Source: Serratia marcescens subsp. marcescens ATCC 13880 (lineage in GTDB: Bacteria; Pseudomonadota; Gammaproteobacteria; Enterobacterales; Enterobacteriaceae). Taken from it: a DNA stretch of 64,000 nucleotides. The notes beneath the pieces are model-generated. The model saw only the letters and a list, made by a program, of their open reading frames with translations, was not told where the DNA came from and searched no databases. The translations under genes and the position numbers were made by a program. Location of the stretch: contig NZ_CP071238.1 of the NCBI RefSeq assembly GCF_017299535.1, positions 434,001 to 498,000 on the forward strand, read 5' to 3'. Shown in pieces: positions 1-10,431 of this stretch (position 1 is its first letter; each line of letters starts with the position of its first letter).

Positions 1-1
1 C

Positions 2-841
2 GAGCAGAAGCTGATGGTCGCCAAAGGCGGCTGGCACGGTCTGGGCAACACCCGTTTCAAATCTTCGGTCAACCGCGCGCCGCGTCAGAAGACGCTGGGT
101 ACCGCCGGCGAAGCGCGTGACCTGTTGCTGGAGCTGTTGCTGCTGGCCGATGTGGGCATGCTGGGGCTGCCGAACGCCGGCAAATCGACCTTCATCCGCG
201 CGGTGTCCGCCGCCAAGCCGAAGGTGGCCGATTATCCGTTCACCACGCTGGTGCCGAGCCTGGGCGTGGTGCGCATGGACCACGAGCAGAGCTTTGTGGT
301 CGCCGACATTCCGGGGCTGATCGAAGGCGCCTCCGAAGGCGCCGGCCTGGGTATTCGTTTCCTGAAACACCTGGAGCGTTGCCGCGTGCTGCTGCACCTG
401 GTGGACATCGCGCCGATCGACGAATCCGATCCGGTGGAAAACGCCAAAGTCATTATCAACGAGTTGAACCAATACAGCGAAAATCTGGCGCAGAAGCCGC
501 GCTGGCTGGTGTTCAACAAAATTGATGTGATTGGTGAGGAAGAAGCCGCCGAACGCGCCAAGGCGATTGTGGAAGGCATGGGCTGGGAAGGGAAGTACTA
601 CATGATCTCCGCCGCCAACCGCGAAGGCGTCAATGCGCTGTGCTGGGACGTGATGAACTTCATCAACACCCAGCCGAAAGCGATGGCGATCGAAGAAAGC
701 GCACCGGAAAAAGTCGAATTCATGTGGGATGACTACCACCGCGAGCAAATCGCGGAAGTGGAAGCCGAAGCGGAAGATGACTGGGATGACGACTGGGACG
801 AAGACGACGACGAAGGCGTCGAAATCATTTACCAGAAGTAA
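2..841 (+). CDS. obgE: GTPase ObgE/CgtA, 3' part (5' end outside window)
   Basis: The reading frame is open from base 2, so the gene begins upstream; about 279 C-terminal residues are present. Visible are the end of the glycine-rich Obg fold ([13 protein letters not shown]), the P-loop [10 protein letters not shown], the [12 protein letters not shown] switch region, the NKID specificity motif, and the very acidic tail ([13 protein letters not shown]) typical of enterobacterial ObgE. Obg proteins are ribosome-associated GTPases acting in 50S maturation and in (p)ppGpp and cell-cycle control. It is the last gene of its transcription unit here: a hairpin follows at once and the next gene converges on it. 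Identification is near certain; only the start is missing. Confidence 0.97.
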   Translation, partial: EQKLMVAKGGWHGLGNTRFKSSVNRAPRQKTLGTAGEARDLLLELLLLADVGMLGLPNAGKSTFIRAVSAAKPKVADYPFTTLVPSLGVVRMDHEQSFVVADIPGLIEGASEGAGLGIRFLKHLERCRVLLHLVDIAPIDESDPVENAKVIINELNQYSENLAQKPRWLVFNKIDVIGEEEAAERAKAIVEGMGWEGKYYMISAANREGVNALCWDVMNFINTQPKAMAIEESAPEKVEFMWDDYHREQIAEVEAEAEDDWDDDWDEDDDEGVEIIYQK

Positions 842-850
842 TTCGGTGAT

Positions 851-881
851 AAAGGGCTCAGCAACGCTGGGCCCTTGTTAT
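851..881. terminator. Bidirectional hairpin between obgE and pmrB
   Basis: An 11-bp stem (852-862 with 866-876, one G-U pair) and an AAC loop are followed by GTTATTT. It sits between the convergent 3' ends of obgE and pmrB and overlaps the last bases of pmrB, so it probably stops transcription from both sides. Confidence 0.7.
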
Positions 882-1939
882 TTGAGCGCCTTTTCCGGCA
901 GCCAGCACTGGGCATTCAGGCCGCGCGCATCGCGGCGGTTTTCCAGCGTCAAACGCCCCTGGTGCAGTTGCGCGATGCGGATCACGATATTCAGGCCCAG
1001 TCCGCTGCCGCCGTAGCGTTGATCCATGCGGCGAAACGCCTGCGTCAGTTCCCCGACCATCTCTTCCTTGATTCCCGGGCCATCGTCGATGACCTGCAGC
1101 AGATAGCCGTTGTCTTGCGGCGTTAACCGCACCTGTATCGCGCCGCCTTCCGGGCCGTAACGGTGGGCGTTTTCGACCAGGTTGCGCAGCAACAGCCGCA
1201 GCAGCACCGGATCGCCGTTCACGGTGGCAGCAGCCGGCAATTGCCAACCCAGCGTCTGCCCGCGTTGGGCGGCCATTTCGTCGAGCTCTTCACGCAGCGG
1301 CTGGATCACATCGGCCACCCAATCGAAATGCTGATAATGGCCGCTGGCGAAGTCTTGCCCGGCGCGCGACAGCATCAGCAACTGCTCGACGGTGTGCATC
1401 AGCTGATCGATGCGGGCGATCAGCGCCTGGCTGCCCTTGACGCCCTGCTTTTCCATCAGTTCCAGGTGCAGGCGGATGCCGGCCAGCGGCGTGCGTAGCT
1501 CGTGGGCGGCGTCGGCAGTGAACAGGCGTTCCTGTTGAATGGTGTTATCCAGCCGTGAAAACAGCTGATTGAGCGCATTGGTGACCGCCACCATTTCCTG
1601 ACTGTCGCTGGTGATCGGCAGCGGCGTCAGGTTATCGGCAGAGCGTTTTTCCAGCCGTTGCTGCAATTGGTTGAGCGGGCGGATGATCCAACTGATGGCC
1701 CAAAACGACGCCAACAGCGTGACGATCATCATGATCAGCGAAGGCGCCAACAGCGACGCGATGGCCTCGGCAATCTCGGTATCGACGCGTTCGGTACGCA
1801 CTTTGGCGGACAGGGTTTCGTCCACCAGGAAGCTGATCTGCTCCTGGCTTTCGTGCCACAGCCAGAAGGCGCTGATGAGTTGCGTGACCAGCAGGATCAG
1901 CGCCAGCATCAGCAGCAGGCGGCGGCGCATGCTGATCAT
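878..1939 (-). CDS. pmrB: Sensor histidine kinase PmrB (BasS)
   Basis: This 353-residue protein matches the length and layout of PmrB. It has TM1 at about residues 8-28 (ending WLWHES, as in Salmonella), a short periplasmic loop, TM2 at about 64-86, then a HAMP linker, the H-box AHELRTP (His146) and ATPase boxes (NLVENAHRY, DDGPGI, GSGLGL). The loop keeps an ExxE motif (TEIAE, residues 55-58), the type of site that binds ferric iron in Salmonella PmrB. PmrB phosphorylates PmrA to drive lipid A modification and polymyxin resistance. Its ATG overlaps the pmrA stop (ATGA), so the two are translationally coupled, downstream of dacB. Confidence 0.92.
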   Translation of the reverse strand: MISMRRRLLLMLALILLVTQLISAFWLWHESQEQISFLVDETLSAKVRTERVDTEIAEAIASLLAPSLIMMIVTLLASFWAISWIIRPLNQLQQRLEKRSADNLTPLPITSDSQEMVAVTNALNQLFSRLDNTIQQERLFTADAAHELRTPLAGIRLHLELMEKQGVKGSQALIARIDQLMHTVEQLLMLSRAGQDFASGHYQHFDWVADVIQPLREELDEMAAQRGQTLGWQLPAAATVNGDPVLLRLLLRNLVENAHRYGPEGGAIQVRLTPQDNGYLLQVIDDGPGIKEEMVGELTQAFRRMDQRYGGSGLGLNIVIRIAQLHQGRLTLENRRDARGLNAQCWLPEKALK

Positions 1940-2598
1940 GACGAGGGTTCCAGGCGGTAGCCGATGCCGCGCACGGTGCGGATGCGATCCTTGCCCAGTT
2001 TGCGGCGCAGGTTGTGGATATGCACTTCCAGGGTGTTGGACCCTAAATCGTCTTGCCAGGTGTAGAGATCCTGCTGCAGGAGTTCGCGGTTGACCGTCTG
2101 CCCGGCACGCATGATCAGGCGCGCCAGAATGGCGAACTCTTTCGGCGTGACCTCCACCGGCTGCTGTTGCAGATAGACCTGCTGGCTGGAGAGATTCAAC
2201 TGCAGGTCATCCACCTGCATCAGATTGTCGCTGTGACCCTGGTAGCGCCGCAGGAGGGCGCGCACGCGCGCCTGCAGCTCAACCAGCGCGAAGGGTTTGA
2301 CCAGGTAGTCGTCGGCGCCGGCGTCCAGCCCATCGACGCGGTCTTCCAGGGCGTCGCGGGCGGTCAGGATCAGCACCGGCAGATCGATCTGTTGGCGGCG
2401 CCACTGCCGCAGCAGCGCGGCGCCGTCCATGTCCGGCAGACCGAGATCCAGGATCACCATGCTGTATTGGCTGGTGATGAGCAGGCTGCTGGCTTCCGCC
2501 GCTGTGGCGGCGCAGTCGCACACGTAGCCTTCGCCGGTCAGCGCCAGCGCCAACCCTTGTTGCAGCAGTTCATCATCTTCAACGACCAGCAGCTTCAT
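1936..2598 (-). CDS. pmrA: Response regulator PmrA (BasR)
   Basis: This 220-residue OmpR/PhoB-type regulator has a receiver domain (acidic pocket EDDE near residue 8, phosphorylated Asp in VILDLGLPD, switch Lys in LVKPFA) and a winged-helix DNA-binding domain (EVHIHNLRRKLG, VRGIGYRL). It sits between dacB (8-bp gap) and pmrB (4-bp overlap), so it is most likely co-transcribed from a dacB promoter. In enteric bacteria PmrA activates arn and other lipid A modification genes. Assignment rests on its partner PmrB, which carries the diagnostic sensor features; the regulator alone would be less certain among OmpR-family members. Confidence 0.9.
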   Translation of the reverse strand: MKLLVVEDDELLQQGLALALTGEGYVCDCAATAAEASSLLITSQYSMVILDLGLPDMDGAALLRQWRRQQIDLPVLILTARDALEDRVDGLDAGADDYLVKPFALVELQARVRALLRRYQGHSDNLMQVDDLQLNLSSQQVYLQQQPVEVTPKEFAILARLIMRAGQTVNRELLQQDLYTWQDDLGSNTLEVHIHNLRRKLGKDRIRTVRGIGYRLEPSS

Positions 2599-2606
2599 GG
2601 CGATCC

Positions 2607-4040
2607 TCAGTTGTTTTGGTAAATATCCCGATACAGGCGACTTTCGAAACGCACCAGCGGCGCGCGGCGCTGTTTCTGATCTTCCGGCGGCACGGCGTAG
2701 CCGGAGAGATACTGCACGAAGGCCATGCGCTGGCCGCTGGCGGTAGTGATGAAGCCCGCCAGGTTGTAGACGCCCTGCAGCGCGCCGGTCTTGGCCGACA
2801 CCTTGCCGTCTACGCCGGCCTCATGCAGGCCGCCGCGGTAGCGCAGGGTGCCGTCATAACCGGACAGCGGCAGCATCGAGATAAAGTTCAGCTCGTTGTC
2901 GTGCTGCGCGATGTACTGCAGCGCCTGCATCATGGTCGCCGGGGCCAGCAGGTTGTGGCGCGACAGGCCGGAACCGTCGGCGATGATGGTGTTGCCCAGA
3001 TCGATGCCGGCCTTCTGGCGCAGCACCTGGCGTACCGCATCGGAACCTGCTCGCCAGGTGCCCGGCACGCCGAAGCGCTCGTGGCCGATCGTGCGGAAGA
3101 CGGTATCGGCGATCATGTTGTCCGATTTCTTCAGCATGATTTTCAACAGATCGTGCAGCGGCGCCGACTGGGTTTGCGCGATCACCGTGCCGGTGATGCC
3201 GGGGCGCGTTTGGCGTTTCAAATGCCCGTCGATCTGGATATCGGCCTGCGTCAGCTCGTCTTTCAGTATGGCGCCCGCATAGCTGGCACCGTCCTGGATG
3301 GCGAAGGCCAACGGCAGCGGTTCGCTGCGCTGCGTCAGGCAGCCGGTCAGGGTAAAGCGGTTCAGCTCGCCCGGCACCACGTCCAGTTCGCAGTATTGCG
3401 CGTCTGCGGATCCGCGCGCCAGGGTGCGCACCTGGCTAAACATATTGACCGGATAATAGGAGGCGACGCGGATAAACGCCATGTCGCCCGGGTTCGGCGC
3501 GCTGTACAGCGAGACCGAGAAACAGTTGCGATCGACGATGGCGGCGGCCGGCGGCGCGCTGAAGCACTGCGTCAGATCGTTCCACGGCCAACCGGGCGCC
3601 TTGTCATGGCTGGCGAAGACCGAGGTATCGACCAGCACGTCGCCGCTGATTTGGCGCACGCCCTGCTTCTTCAGGACGGCCACCATATTGCGCAGGCTCT
3701 GACGTTTGAAGGTCGGATCGCCGCTGAAGCGGGCGATCAGGTTGCCGCGCAGCACGCCGTCGCGGATATCGCCCTGGCTCTCCAGCGTAGTGGTGAAACG
3801 GTAATCGGGCCCGAGTTGCAGCAATGCCGCCAGCGCCGTCAGCACTTTTTGGGTACTGGCCGGCAGCGCCATCTGCTGAGAGTGATAATCGATCGTCGGC
3901 GCACCGGCACCGATCTTCTGAACGACCAGGGCAAGGTTGGCCCCATCAGGCAGATATTGTGTGTACTCTTCAACCGGGGCCGCATTCGCATTCAGAACAA
4001 ATGCGCAAGCCAATGCACTGACAATTCGTGAAAAACGCAT
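2607..4040 (-). CDS. dacB: D-alanyl-D-alanine carboxypeptidase/endopeptidase DacB (PBP4)
   Basis: This 477-residue periplasmic class C penicillin-binding protein begins with a signal peptide, cleaved probably after the ANA before APVEEYTQ. The three penicillin-binding motifs are present: STQK (SxxK) near residue 62, KSDN (SxN) and AKTG (KTG). PBP4 trims or cleaves peptidoglycan cross-links. It is divergent from greA, as in E. coli, and is the first gene of a leftward unit with pmrAB. The link to pmrAB is positional only; no PmrA site was identified with confidence. Confidence 0.96.
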   Translation of the reverse strand: MRFSRIVSALACAFVLNANAAPVEEYTQYLPDGANLALVVQKIGAGAPTIDYHSQQMALPASTQKVLTALAALLQLGPDYRFTTTLESQGDIRDGVLRGNLIARFSGDPTFKRQSLRNMVAVLKKQGVRQISGDVLVDTSVFASHDKAPGWPWNDLTQCFSAPPAAAIVDRNCFSVSLYSAPNPGDMAFIRVASYYPVNMFSQVRTLARGSADAQYCELDVVPGELNRFTLTGCLTQRSEPLPLAFAIQDGASYAGAILKDELTQADIQIDGHLKRQTRPGITGTVIAQTQSAPLHDLLKIMLKKSDNMIADTVFRTIGHERFGVPGTWRAGSDAVRQVLRQKAGIDLGNTIIADGSGLSRHNLLAPATMMQALQYIAQHDNELNFISMLPLSGYDGTLRYRGGLHEAGVDGKVSAKTGALQGVYNLAGFITTASGQRMAFVQYLSGYAVPPEDQKQRRAPLVRFESRLYRDIYQNN

Positions 4041-4073
4041 AATCTCGGGATAACAGCTGGATAACGTGCCGTC

Positions 4074-4103
4074 ATACTACGGTGCAATCAGGGAAAAAGT
4101 AAA
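4074..4103 (-). promoter_or_regulatory. Candidate sigma-70 promoter for dacB-pmrAB
   Basis: On the minus strand TTTACT (4103-4098) and TAGTAT (4079-4074) are separated by 18 bp and lie about 35 bp upstream of the dacB ATG. The match to TTGACA/TATAAT is fair, and the position suits a divergent dacB/greA promoter region. No equally clear greA promoter was picked out in 4104-4296. Confidence 0.45.
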
Positions 4104-4296
4104 CGATGACCCTCAAGGAACTCTAGGCTAAAATGCGTATCAAAATGCAAAACCGATCTTGGCTTGGGCCCCGTTCCGAGTCAGGTTTCTTTTGTTTGTC
4201 GCCTGGAGGCGGGGGGCGGAATGCCAACCGTGTTTTCATACGAATACGTCAGGATGACGGTTATTTGAACAGGAAAGATTTAGAGGTATTTATACG

Positions 4297-4773
4297 ATGA
4301 ACCAAATTCCGATGACCTTGTTTGGCGCTGAAAAACTGCGCGAAGAGCTCGAATATCTGAAAAGCGTGCGCCGCCCGAAAATCATTGCGGATATCGCTGA
4401 AGCGCGTGAACACGGCGACTTGAAAGAAAATGCCGAGTACCATGCCGCCCGCGAACAGCAAGGTTTCTGCGAAGGCCGCATTCAGGAGATCGAAGCCAAG
4501 CTGTCCAATGCGCAGGTGATCGATATCACCAAGATGCCGAACACCGGTCGGGTGATCTTCGGCGCCACCGTATCGGTGATGAATCTGGACAGCGAAGAAG
4601 AAGTGACTTACCGCATCGTTGGCGACGATGAGGCCGATTTCAAGAAAAATCTGATTTCGGTAAACTCGCCGATGGCGCGCGGCCTGATCGGCAAAGAGCA
4701 AGACGATGTGGTGGTGATCAAAACCCCTGGCGGCGACGTGGAATACGAGATCCTGAAGGTCGAGTATCTCTGA
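4297..4773 (+). CDS. greA: Transcript cleavage factor GreA
   Basis: This 158-residue protein is the standard length. The N-terminal antiparallel coiled coil contains the [15 protein letters not shown] tip region, whose acidic residues (Asp41 and Glu44 in E. coli numbering) help RNA polymerase cleave backtracked RNA; the C-terminal FKBP-like domain ends in [16 protein letters not shown] about 10 bases upstream serves as ribosome binding site. A long leader and a clear terminator make it a monocistronic unit. Confidence 0.98.
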   Translation: MNQIPMTLFGAEKLREELEYLKSVRRPKIIADIAEAREHGDLKENAEYHAAREQQGFCEGRIQEIEAKLSNAQVIDITKMPNTGRVIFGATVSVMNLDSEEEVTYRIVGDDEADFKKNLISVNSPMARGLIGKEQDDVVVIKTPGGDVEYEILKVEYL

Positions 4774-4818
4774 TCGGGACCGTTGGTCATTAATGCGCCA
4801 ACGTTTTGTAAAGATAGG

Positions 4819-4845
4819 AAAAAGGCCGCAAGCGGCCTTTTATCT
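4819..4845 (+). terminator. Intrinsic terminator after greA
   Basis: The hairpin AAAGGCCGC-AA-GCGGCCTTT (4821-4840) is followed by TATCTT and preceded by an A-rich run. It lies between the convergent greA and yhbY, so it may serve both. Confidence 0.85.
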
Positions 4846-4885
4846 TGGTCAGGCGCATGGCACCTTTTCGTTAACCTGATGGTTA

Positions 4886-5179
4886 TTAACGCGGTAGACT
4901 GATCTTGCGCTCTTTCGACGGGCGGTAAAGAATAAGCGTACTGCCGATAACTTGCACATTGCAGGCGCCCGTTTCACGCACGATAGCGTCGGCGATCAGG
5001 GTCTTGGTTTCGCGATCTTCAGCGGCGATTTTTACCTTGATCAGCTCATGATGCTCCAGAGCCTGTTCAATTTCAGCCAGCACCCCTTCGGTAAGACCGT
5101 TATTGCCCAGCATCACCACCGGTTTTAACGGATGCGCCAGGCCTTTCAGGTGCTGTTTTTGTTTATTATTCAGATTCAT
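4886..5179 (-). CDS. yhbY: Ribosome assembly RNA-binding protein YhbY
   Basis: This 97-residue CRS1-YhbY (CRM) domain protein starts MNLNNKQKQHLKGLAH and carries the family GNNGLT loop, a variant of the GxxG RNA-binding loop. In E. coli YhbY associates with pre-50S particles. It is divergently placed from rlmE, another 50S maturation factor, with about 140 bp between their starts; this order is conserved in enteric bacteria. Confidence 0.95.
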   Translation of the reverse strand: MNLNNKQKQHLKGLAHPLKPVVMLGNNGLTEGVLAEIEQALEHHELIKVKIAAEDRETKTLIADAIVRETGACNVQVIGSTLILYRPSKERKISLPR

Positions 5180-5322
5180 TGTCTTTTTTGCTTAAGTTGG
5201 GATTGAAAACGGTACATTCTACCGCCATCTCATGTATATCACCAAATCGGTCTTCACCGGTGTGAGTCTACGTGAGCAGCGACCCTGACATAAGACTCTT
5301 TTTATGATAGTTGGAAAACGAG

Positions 5323-5952
5323 ATGGCTAATAAAAAGCGTTCGGCTAGCTCCAGTCGCTGGTTACAAGAACACTTTAGCGATAAATATGTACAGCAGGCG
5401 CAGAAAAAGGGACTGCGTTCCCGTGCCTGGTTTAAACTTGATGAAATACAGCAGAGCGACAAACTGTTCAAACCGGGCATGACCGTGGTTGACCTGGGCG
5501 CCGCACCGGGCGGCTGGTCGCAGTATGTGGTCACCCAAATCGGCGGTACCGGGCGCATCATCGCCTGTGATATTTTGCCAATGGATCCTATCGTTGGCGT
5601 CGATTTCCTTCAGGGCGATTTTCGTGATGAACTGGTGCTGAAGGCGCTGTTGGAACGAGTAGGTGAGAGTAAGGTTCAGGTGGTCATGTCCGATATGGCC
5701 CCGAATATGAGTGGCACCCCGGCGGTCGACATTCCAAGGTCGATGTATCTGGTGGAGTTGGCGCTGGATATGTGTCGTGATGTCCTCGCACCAGGCGGAA
5801 GTTTCCTGGTGAAGGTGTTCCAGGGAGATGGCTTTGACGAGTACCTACGGGAAATTCGCTCCCTGTTTACGAAGGTTAAGATTCGTAAGCCAGACGCTTC
5901 CCGCGCCCGTTCGCGCGAAGTGTACATTGTAGCGACAGGGCGCAAACTGTAG
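5323..5952 (+). CDS. rlmE: 23S rRNA Um2552 2'-O-methyltransferase RlmE (FtsJ)
   Basis: The ATG at 5323 gives 209 residues, the exact E. coli length ([18 protein letters not shown]); a TTG four codons upstream is possible but unneeded. The Rossmann fold shows the SAM motif [12 protein letters not shown], the aspartate loop [10 protein letters not shown] and the conserved LVKVFQG strand; Lys38, Asp124, Lys164 and Glu199 form the catalytic set in the family. It methylates U2552 in the ribosomal A loop late in 50S assembly. It is followed by ftsH after 47 bp, in the usual heat-shock operon order. Confidence 0.97.
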   Translation: MANKKRSASSSRWLQEHFSDKYVQQAQKKGLRSRAWFKLDEIQQSDKLFKPGMTVVDLGAAPGGWSQYVVTQIGGTGRIIACDILPMDPIVGVDFLQGDFRDELVLKALLERVGESKVQVVMSDMAPNMSGTPAVDIPRSMYLVELALDMCRDVLAPGGSFLVKVFQGDGFDEYLREIRSLFTKVKIRKPDASRARSREVYIVATGRKL

Positions 5953-5999
5953 TACCCTAACGCTGTTTGTTAACACAGTTGTAAGATGAGGTTAATCCC

Positions 6000-7940
6000 T
6001 TGAGTGACATGGCGAAAAACCTAATTCTCTGGTTAGTCATCGCGGTAGTGTTGATGTCTGTATTCCAGAGCTTTGGGCCCAGCGAGTCGAATGGCCGTAG
6101 GGTGGATTACTCTACCTTCATGTCCGAACTGACCCAGGACCAGGTTCGCGAAGCGCGAATCAACGGACGTGAAATTAACGTTACCAAGAAAGACAGTAAC
6201 AAATACACGACCTACATCCCTGTCAACGATCCCAAGTTGCTGGATACGTTGTTAACGAAGAATGTGAAAGTTGTCGGCGAGCCGCCTGAAGAGCCGAGCC
6301 TGCTGGCTTCTATCTTTATCTCTTGGTTCCCGATGCTGTTGCTGATCGGGGTCTGGATCTTCTTTATGCGGCAAATGCAGGGCGGCGGCGGCAAGGGCGC
6401 GATGTCCTTCGGCAAGAGCAAGGCCCGCATGCTGACGGAAGACCAGATCAAGACCACTTTCGCCGATGTCGCCGGTTGTGACGAAGCGAAAGAAGAGGTG
6501 AGCGAACTGGTGGAATACCTGCGCGAGCCGAGCCGTTTCCAGAAATTGGGCGGCAAGATCCCGAAAGGCGTGCTGATGGTCGGCCCGCCGGGGACCGGTA
6601 AAACGCTGTTGGCGAAAGCGATCGCCGGCGAAGCGAAGGTGCCGTTCTTTACCATTTCCGGTTCCGACTTCGTTGAAATGTTCGTCGGCGTGGGGGCATC
6701 CCGCGTGCGTGACATGTTTGAACAAGCGAAGAAAGCCGCGCCGTGCATCATCTTCATCGATGAAATCGACGCCGTCGGCCGCCAGCGTGGCGCCGGCCTG
6801 GGTGGCGGTCACGATGAGCGCGAGCAGACCCTGAACCAGATGCTGGTTGAGATGGACGGTTTCGAAGGCAACGAGGGCATCATCGTCATCGCGGCCACCA
6901 ACCGTCCGGACGTGCTTGACCCCGCGCTGCTGCGCCCGGGCCGTTTCGACCGTCAGGTCGTGGTCGGGCTGCCGGATGTGCGCGGCCGTGAGCAGATCCT
7001 GAAGGTGCACATGCGCCGCGTGCCGTTGGCTGCCGACATCGACGCCTCCGTCATTGCGCGCGGTACGCCGGGCTTCTCCGGTGCCGACCTGGCCAACCTG
7101 GTCAACGAAGCGGCGCTGTTCGCCGCCCGCGGCAACAAGCGCGTGGTGTCGATGGTGGAGTTCGAGAAAGCCAAAGACAAGATCATGATGGGTGCGGAAC
7201 GTCGCTCCATGGTGATGACCGAAGCGCAGAAAGAGTCGACCGCGTATCACGAAGCGGGCCACGCCATCATCGGCCGCCTGGTTCCTGAACACGATCCGGT
7301 ACACAAAGTGACGATCATTCCTCGTGGTCGTGCGCTTGGCGTGACCTTCTTCCTGCCGGAAGGGGATGCGATCAGCGCCAGCCGTCAGAAGCTGGAGAGC
7401 CAAATCTCCACCCTGTACGGCGGTCGTCTGGCGGAAGAGATCATCTACGGGCCGGAAAAAGTCTCTACCGGTGCGTCGAACGACATCAAAGTGGCGACCT
7501 CCATCGCCCGCAACATGGTGACCCAATGGGGCTTCTCCGAGAAGCTGGGGCCGCTGCTGTATGCGGAAGAAGAAGGTGAAGTGTTCCTGGGCCGCTCCGT
7601 GGCCAAGGCGAAGCACATGTCGGATGAAACCGCGCGTATCATCGACCAGGAAGTGAAGTCGCTGATCGAACGTAACTACACGCGTGCTCGCTCGCTGCTG
7701 ATGGAAAACATGGACATCCTGCACTCGATGAAGGATGCGCTGATGAAGTATGAAACCATCGATGCGCCGCAGATCGACGATCTGATGAACCGCAAAGACG
7801 TGCGTCCGCCGGCGGGCTGGGACGATGCGAACAAAGGCAACAGCTCCGACAACGGCGGCACCCCGAAAGCCCCGACGCCGGTAGATGAGCCGCGCACCCC
7901 AACGCCGGGCAACACCATGTCCGAACAGCTCGACAAGTAA
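6000..7940 (+). CDS. ftsH: Membrane AAA+ zinc metalloprotease FtsH
   Basis: The protein has two N-terminal membrane segments flanking a periplasmic domain, then an AAA module with Walker A GPPGTGKT, Walker B IIFIDEID, the second region of homology ending RPGRFDR, and the zinc site HEAGH. It degrades misassembled membrane proteins and soluble targets such as LpxC and sigma-32. The start chosen is TTG at 6000 (MSDMAKN), because GAGG lies 8 bases upstream; the commonly annotated MAKN start is the ATG at 6009, which lacks a well-spaced ribosome binding site. The C-terminal tail is Pro/Asn-rich. Confidence 0.97.
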   Translation: MSDMAKNLILWLVIAVVLMSVFQSFGPSESNGRRVDYSTFMSELTQDQVREARINGREINVTKKDSNKYTTYIPVNDPKLLDTLLTKNVKVVGEPPEEPSLLASIFISWFPMLLLIGVWIFFMRQMQGGGGKGAMSFGKSKARMLTEDQIKTTFADVAGCDEAKEEVSELVEYLREPSRFQKLGGKIPKGVLMVGPPGTGKTLLAKAIAGEAKVPFFTISGSDFVEMFVGVGASRVRDMFEQAKKAAPCIIFIDEIDAVGRQRGAGLGGGHDEREQTLNQMLVEMDGFEGNEGIIVIAATNRPDVLDPALLRPGRFDRQVVVGLPDVRGREQILKVHMRRVPLAADIDASVIARGTPGFSGADLANLVNEAALFAARGNKRVVSMVEFEKAKDKIMMGAERRSMVMTEAQKESTAYHEAGHAIIGRLVPEHDPVHKVTIIPRGRALGVTFFLPEGDAISASRQKLESQISTLYGGRLAEEIIYGPEKVSTGASNDIKVATSIARNMVTQWGFSEKLGPLLYAEEEGEVFLGRSVAKAKHMSDETARIIDQEVKSLIERNYTRARSLLMENMDILHSMKDALMKYETIDAPQIDDLMNRKDVRPPAGWDDANKGNSSDNGGTPKAPTPVDEPRTPTPGNTMSEQLDK

Positions 7941-7961
7941 GAACGGCTGTGTAATAACATC

Positions 7962-7989
7962 AAACCCCGGTACGCCGGGGTTTTTTTTT
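7962..7989 (+). terminator. Strong intrinsic terminator after ftsH
   Basis: The stem CCCCGG-TACG-CCGGGG (7965-7980) is followed by nine T residues. It separates rlmE-ftsH from folP-glmM, although folP begins only about 45 bp later. Confidence 0.92.
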
Positions 7990-8032
7990 GCCCGGCGGGC
8001 AGTGAACCAGGCAACAGTAAGGTGGACCAACC

Positions 8033-8869
8033 ATGCAGTTAACCGTGCGCGACATGACGCTCAATCTCTCCCATCCACAGGTGATGGGCATCCTCAACGT
8101 GACGCCGGATTCGTTTTCCGACGGCGGCCGCCACAACACCCTGAACCAGGCGCTGGTGCACGCGCATGCGCTGATTTCGGCCGGCGCTACGATGATTGAT
8201 ATCGGCGGCGAGTCGACAAGGCCGGGGGCGGCGGAGGTGAGTGAAGAGGAAGAATTGGAACGGGTCGTGCCGGTGGTGGAAGCGCTGGCGCAGCGTTTCG
8301 AAGTCTTCATCTCGGTCGATACCTCGAAAGCGGGCGTGATCCGCGAATCGGCGCACGCCGGCGCGCATCTGATCAACGACATTCGTTCGCTGCAGGAGCC
8401 GGGTGCCCTGGCGGCGGCGGCGGAAAGCGGCCTGCCGGTCTGCCTGATGCACATGCAGGGGCAGCCGCGCACCATGCAGCAGGCACCGCACTACGACGAT
8501 CTGATCGCCGACGTTCAGGCGTTTTTCGAACACCATATCCGGCGCTGTAACGAGGCAGGGATAACAAATCAGAAATTGCTGCTCGACCCAGGCTTCGGTT
8601 TCGGTAAAAATTTGTCGCACAACTATCAGCTTCTGGCCCGGTTGTCGGAGTTTCATCGTTTTGGTTTGCCGCTGTTGGTCGGCATGTCGCGCAAATCGAT
8701 GATTGGACAACTGCTGAACGTGCCGCCGGATCAACGGGTTATCGGCAGCGTGGCCTGCGCGGTGATCGCGGCGATGCAGGGTGCGCAGATTGTCAGAGTG
8801 CATGACGTTAAAGAAACCGTCGAGGCGATGCGTGTCGTCGAGGCAACACTTTCAGCTAAGGGACAGTAG
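8033..8869 (+). CDS. folP: Dihydropteroate synthase FolP
   Basis: This 278-residue TIM-barrel enzyme joins 7,8-dihydropterin pyrophosphate with p-aminobenzoate to form dihydropteroate in folate synthesis. The family signatures are present: [14 protein letters not shown] near residue 19, the pterin loop GGESTRPGA, the DPGFGFGK strand and [11 protein letters not shown]. The alignment with E. coli FolP is full length, with a shorter C terminus. glmM starts 4 bp after its stop, so the two are co-transcribed. Confidence 0.97.
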   Translation: MQLTVRDMTLNLSHPQVMGILNVTPDSFSDGGRHNTLNQALVHAHALISAGATMIDIGGESTRPGAAEVSEEEELERVVPVVEALAQRFEVFISVDTSKAGVIRESAHAGAHLINDIRSLQEPGALAAAAESGLPVCLMHMQGQPRTMQQAPHYDDLIADVQAFFEHHIRRCNEAGITNQKLLLDPGFGFGKNLSHNYQLLARLSEFHRFGLPLLVGMSRKSMIGQLLNVPPDQRVIGSVACAVIAAMQGAQIVRVHDVKETVEAMRVVEATLSAKGQ

Positions 8870-8873
8870 AGAC

Positions 8874-10211
8874 ATGAGCGAGCGCAAATATTTTGGCACC
8901 GACGGCATCCGTGGCAAGGTCGGGGACAGCCCCATCACGCCGGACTTCGTGCTGAAGCTGGGCTGGGCGGCCGGCAAGGTGCTGGCGCGTCACGGTTCCC
9001 GCAAGATCATCATCGGTAAGGATACGCGCATCTCCGGCTATATGCTGGAGTCCGCGCTGGAAGCCGGTCTGGCGGCCGCCGGATTGTCCGCCTCCTTCAC
9101 CGGGCCGATGCCCACGCCGGCGGTGGCTTATTTGACGCGTACCTTCCGTGCTGAAGCGGGCATTGTCATTTCCGCTTCGCATAACCCGTTCTATGACAAC
9201 GGCATCAAGTTTTTCTCGATCGACGGCGCCAAGCTGCCGGACAATGTCGAAGAAGCGATCGAGGCCGAGATGGAAAAGCCGCTGACCTGCGTGGAGTCCT
9301 CGGAGCTGGGTAAAGCCAGCCGCATCATCGACGCCGCCGGCCGCTATATCGAATTCTGCAAAGGCACCTTTCCGAGCGAGCTGAGCCTGAAAGGGCTGAA
9401 AATCGTGGTCGACTGCGCCAACGGCGCGACTTACCACATCGCGCCGAGCGTGCTGCGTGAGCTGGGCGCCACGGTGATCGCCATCGGCGTTGAGCCGGAC
9501 GGCATGAACATCAACGAGAAATGCGGCGCTACCGATGTGCGTCAGCTGCAGGAGCGCGTGCTGCAGGAAAAAGCGCACGTTGGCCTGGCGTTCGACGGCG
9601 ACGGCGACCGCGTGATGATGGTGGATCACCTGGGCAACAAGGTGGACGGCGATCAGATCCTGTACATCATCGCCCGCGAAGGCCTGCGTCAGGGTCAGCT
9701 GCGCGGTGGCGCGGTCGGCACCCTGATGAGCAATATGGGGCTGGAACTGGCGCTGAAACAGCTGGGCATTCCGTTCGCTCGCGCCAAAGTGGGCGACCGT
9801 TACGTGCTGGAGAAGCTGCAGGAGTTGGGCTGGCGCATCGGTGCGGAAAACTCCGGCCATGTGATCCTGCTGGACAAAACCACCACCGGCGATGGCATCG
9901 TGGCCGGGTTGCAGGTGCTGACCGCCATGGTACGCAACCACATGAGCCTGCATGATCTGTGCAGCGGCATGAAGCTGTTGCCGCAGATCCTGGTCAACGT
10001 GCGTTTCGCCGGCGATCACAATCCGCTGGAATCTGAAGCGGTGCGCAAGGTCACCGAACAGGTGGAAGCCGAGCTGGCCGGCCGCGGCCGGGTGCTGCTG
10101 CGTAAATCGGGCACCGAGCCGCTGATCCGCGTGATGGTGGAGGGCGAGAACGAGCAGCAGGTGACCGCGCTGGCGCATCGCATCGCCGACGCGGTGAAAT
10201 CCGCAGGTTAA
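8874..10211 (+). CDS. glmM: Phosphoglucosamine mutase GlmM
   Basis: The ATG at 8874 gives 445 residues, the family length ([17 protein letters not shown]); longer frames would run into folP. The phosphoserine loop [16 protein letters not shown], the metal-binding DGDGDR motif, the sugar-binding GAENSGH loop and the C-terminal phosphate-binding [12 protein letters not shown] are all seen. It converts glucosamine-6-phosphate to glucosamine-1-phosphate for peptidoglycan and lipopolysaccharide precursors. The gene is tightly linked to folP. Confidence 0.98.
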   Translation: MSERKYFGTDGIRGKVGDSPITPDFVLKLGWAAGKVLARHGSRKIIIGKDTRISGYMLESALEAGLAAAGLSASFTGPMPTPAVAYLTRTFRAEAGIVISASHNPFYDNGIKFFSIDGAKLPDNVEEAIEAEMEKPLTCVESSELGKASRIIDAAGRYIEFCKGTFPSELSLKGLKIVVDCANGATYHIAPSVLRELGATVIAIGVEPDGMNINEKCGATDVRQLQERVLQEKAHVGLAFDGDGDRVMMVDHLGNKVDGDQILYIIAREGLRQGQLRGGAVGTLMSNMGLELALKQLGIPFARAKVGDRYVLEKLQELGWRIGAENSGHVILLDKTTTGDGIVAGLQVLTAMVRNHMSLHDLCSGMKLLPQILVNVRFAGDHNPLESEAVRKVTEQVEAELAGRGRVLLRKSGTEPLIRVMVEGENEQQVTALAHRIADAVKSAG

Positions 10212-10431
10212 AACAGACAGTTAGCCACCGGGCTTGGCATCGCTGAGCCCGAATAGACGATTGTTGGCGTTTTTTTCCGCAAACGCGCCGGCGGCTGCAA
10301 ATTGCCCTTGCGCGGGTTGGCGGCTTTGGTTAGTATTCACACCCGCTTCAGTAGGCAGTTTATAAACACGCCTGCTTGATGAGTGTGAAGCATTTGGCAT
10401 GCGGTGAGGCCGCAAGGATACGGGTACTACT

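Noticed and set aside
6252..8030. Long antisense frame opposite ftsH
   Set aside because: Low-complexity His/Arg-rich translation, no ribosome binding site of note, and ftsH is certain.
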